Below, one piece after another: positions 22,885 to 23,788 of a DNA stretch of 23,788 nt. The notes under the pieces are model-generated. The model did no database searches and had not been told where the DNA came from. It saw nothing but the letters and a program-made list of their open reading frames with translations. Origin of the DNA: CAIVPM01 sp049242865 (GTDB lineage Bacteria; Bacteroidota; Bacteroidia; Chitinophagales; Chitinophagaceae); assembly GCA_049242865.1 (NCBI GenBank), contig JBMLOR010000268.1:1-23788 (forward strand). Reading direction: 5' to 3'. The translations under genes and the position numbers were made by a program. Every line of letters begins with the position of its first letter. Positions within the stretch are counted from its first letter, which is position 1.

Positions 22885-23788
22885 ATGATTTTATTTAATA
22901 AACAATTAAATGCAGAAGCACAGGATGCTGCTGGCTCAACTGAAGAAGTTGTGGCTCAAGAAGCAGTTGCTGCAATACCAAATGTACCTGTGGTTGAAGA
23001 AGTTGTTACAGCTCATGACGATTTTGACTGGAGCGTAGACAAAAGAAACGTAAGCCATTACAAAGCTGAAGAAAAAGCTAAGTATGATACAGTTTACGAA
23101 GGTACTTTTTCAAAAATCGAAGATGGTGAAATGTTAAACGGTGAAATCGTTGCATTAACATCTACCGACGCTGTTGTAAACATTGGATTCAAAAGTGATG
23201 GATTAGTATCACTTAACGAATTTAGAGACGTACAAGGTGTTAAAATTGGCGACATCGTTGAAGTACTAGTTGTTGAAAAAGAAGACAGAAACGGTAATTT
23301 ACATTTAAGCCGTAAACAAGCAAGAACAGTTCGTGCTTGGGAAAGAATCCAACAAATTCACAAAACAGGTGAAGTGGTTACAGGTTATGTTACCAGCAAA
23401 ACTAAAGGTGGTTTAATTGTTGATGTATTTGGTATGGAAACTTTCTTACCAGGTTCTCAAATTGATGTTAAACCAGTTACCGATTACGATCAATTTGTAG
23501 GAAAAACTATGGAGTTTAAAGTAGTTAAAATAAATGAAACTATTAAAAATGCCGTAGTAAGCCATAAAGCATTAATTGAAAGCGATATCGAAGCTCAACG
23601 TGCTGAAATTATGGGTAAACTAGAAAAAGGTCAAGTACTAGAAGGTATTGTTAAAAACATCACTGATTTTGGTGCATTTATGGATCTTGGTGGTTTAGAT
23701 GGTTTATTATATATCACAGATATAAGCTGGGGCAGAATTAACCACCCAAGTGAGGTGTTGAAAATGGATCAAAAATTACAAGTTGTTG
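22885..23788 (+). CDS. rpsA: Small subunit ribosomal protein bS1 (5' part, cut by window edge)
   Basis: S1 binds mRNA and helps start translation, which matters in Bacteroidota where Shine-Dalgarno sites are rare. The open frame runs to the window end (301 codons). An acidic N-terminal extension with many Glu, Val and Ala residues (to about 60) is followed by S1 OB-fold repeats: one around GEMLNGEIVALTSTDAVVNI, a second at GEVVTGYVTSKTKGGLIVDV, and a third at GQVLEGIVKNITDFGAFMDL, which is cut off. I use the ATG at 22885 (MILFNKQ). An in-frame ATG at 22873 (MGFFMILF) lies inside the hairpin stem and would leave a leader of only about 10-15 nt. Expected total length is near 550-640 aa. Confidence 0.93.
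   Translation, partial: MILFNKQLNAEAQDAAGSTEEVVAQEAVAAIPNVPVVEEVVTAHDDFDWSVDKRNVSHYKAEEKAKYDTVYEGTFSKIEDGEMLNGEIVALTSTDAVVNIGFKSDGLVSLNEFRDVQGVKIGDIVEVLVVEKEDRNGNLHLSRKQARTVRAWERIQQIHKTGEVVTGYVTSKTKGGLIVDVFGMETFLPGSQIDVKPVTDYDQFVGKTMEFKVVKINETIKNAVVSHKALIESDIEAQRAEIMGKLEKGQVLEGIVKNITDFGAFMDLGGLDGLLYITDISWGRINHPSEVLKMDQKLQVV

Overview
The window comes from an AT-rich member of the Bacteroidota, most likely from the Chitinophagales or a nearby group. Three things point there. Two secreted proteins end in a type IX secretion (T9SS) C-terminal sorting domain. At least five genes are preceded by the Bacteroidota sigma-factor -7 element TAnnTTTG. The proteins look like this phylum (833-aa reprolysin-type protease, 404-aa alanine dehydrogenase, short DapB). 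No Shine-Dalgarno pattern is evident. Assignment below phylum is inference.

Layout. Positions 1-51 (minus) hold the first 17 codons of a probable exported protein. A divergent spacer leads to a 659-aa nuclease-helicase of the DUF2075 type (480-2459, plus). Alanine dehydrogenase (2605-3819, plus) converges, with a 9-bp gap, on a secreted GH16 glycoside hydrolase (3829-5742, minus). From 18379 down to 6150 (minus) runs a complete S10-spc ribosomal protein cluster: rpsJ, rplC, rplD, rplW, rplB, rpsS, rplV, rpsC, rplP, rpmC, rpsQ, rplN, rplX, rplE, rpsN, rpsH, rplF, rplR, rpsE, rpmD, rplO, secY. The short rpmD (59 aa, 8157-8336) is included. The cluster has a promoter just ahead of rpsJ and a strong terminator after secY. 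Neither the str genes (rpsL, rpsG, fusA) nor the alpha-operon genes (infA, rpmJ, rpsM, rpsK, rpsD, rpoA, rplQ) adjoin it. Upstream lie a secreted metzincin protease (18687-21188, minus), a divergent dapB (21318-22034), a LolA-like exported protein (22119-22811) and the 5' part of rpsA (from 22885, running off the end), all on plus.

How the parts work together. The 22-gene unit supplies ribosomal proteins and the SecY channel. rpsJ has almost no leader, because its -7 element lies 29 bp from the ATG. The rpsJ-rplC spacer is 279 bp and contains a nested, compact three-way junction at 17813-17944 that ends 18 nt before the rplC start. This is the strongest candidate for an undescribed cis-regulatory RNA here, possibly a ribosomal protein autoregulation site. 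A terminator-like hairpin between rplO and secY could lower secY expression, and the rpsA start sits just behind a terminator-like hairpin that overlaps its own leader.

The cluster is also unusual in having no overlapping genes. All spacers are 41-133 bp apart from the 279-bp one, and several carry period-7 or period-8 repeats and perfect AT-rich inverted repeats. No tRNA, rRNA, CRISPR array, insertion sequence or prophage was seen.
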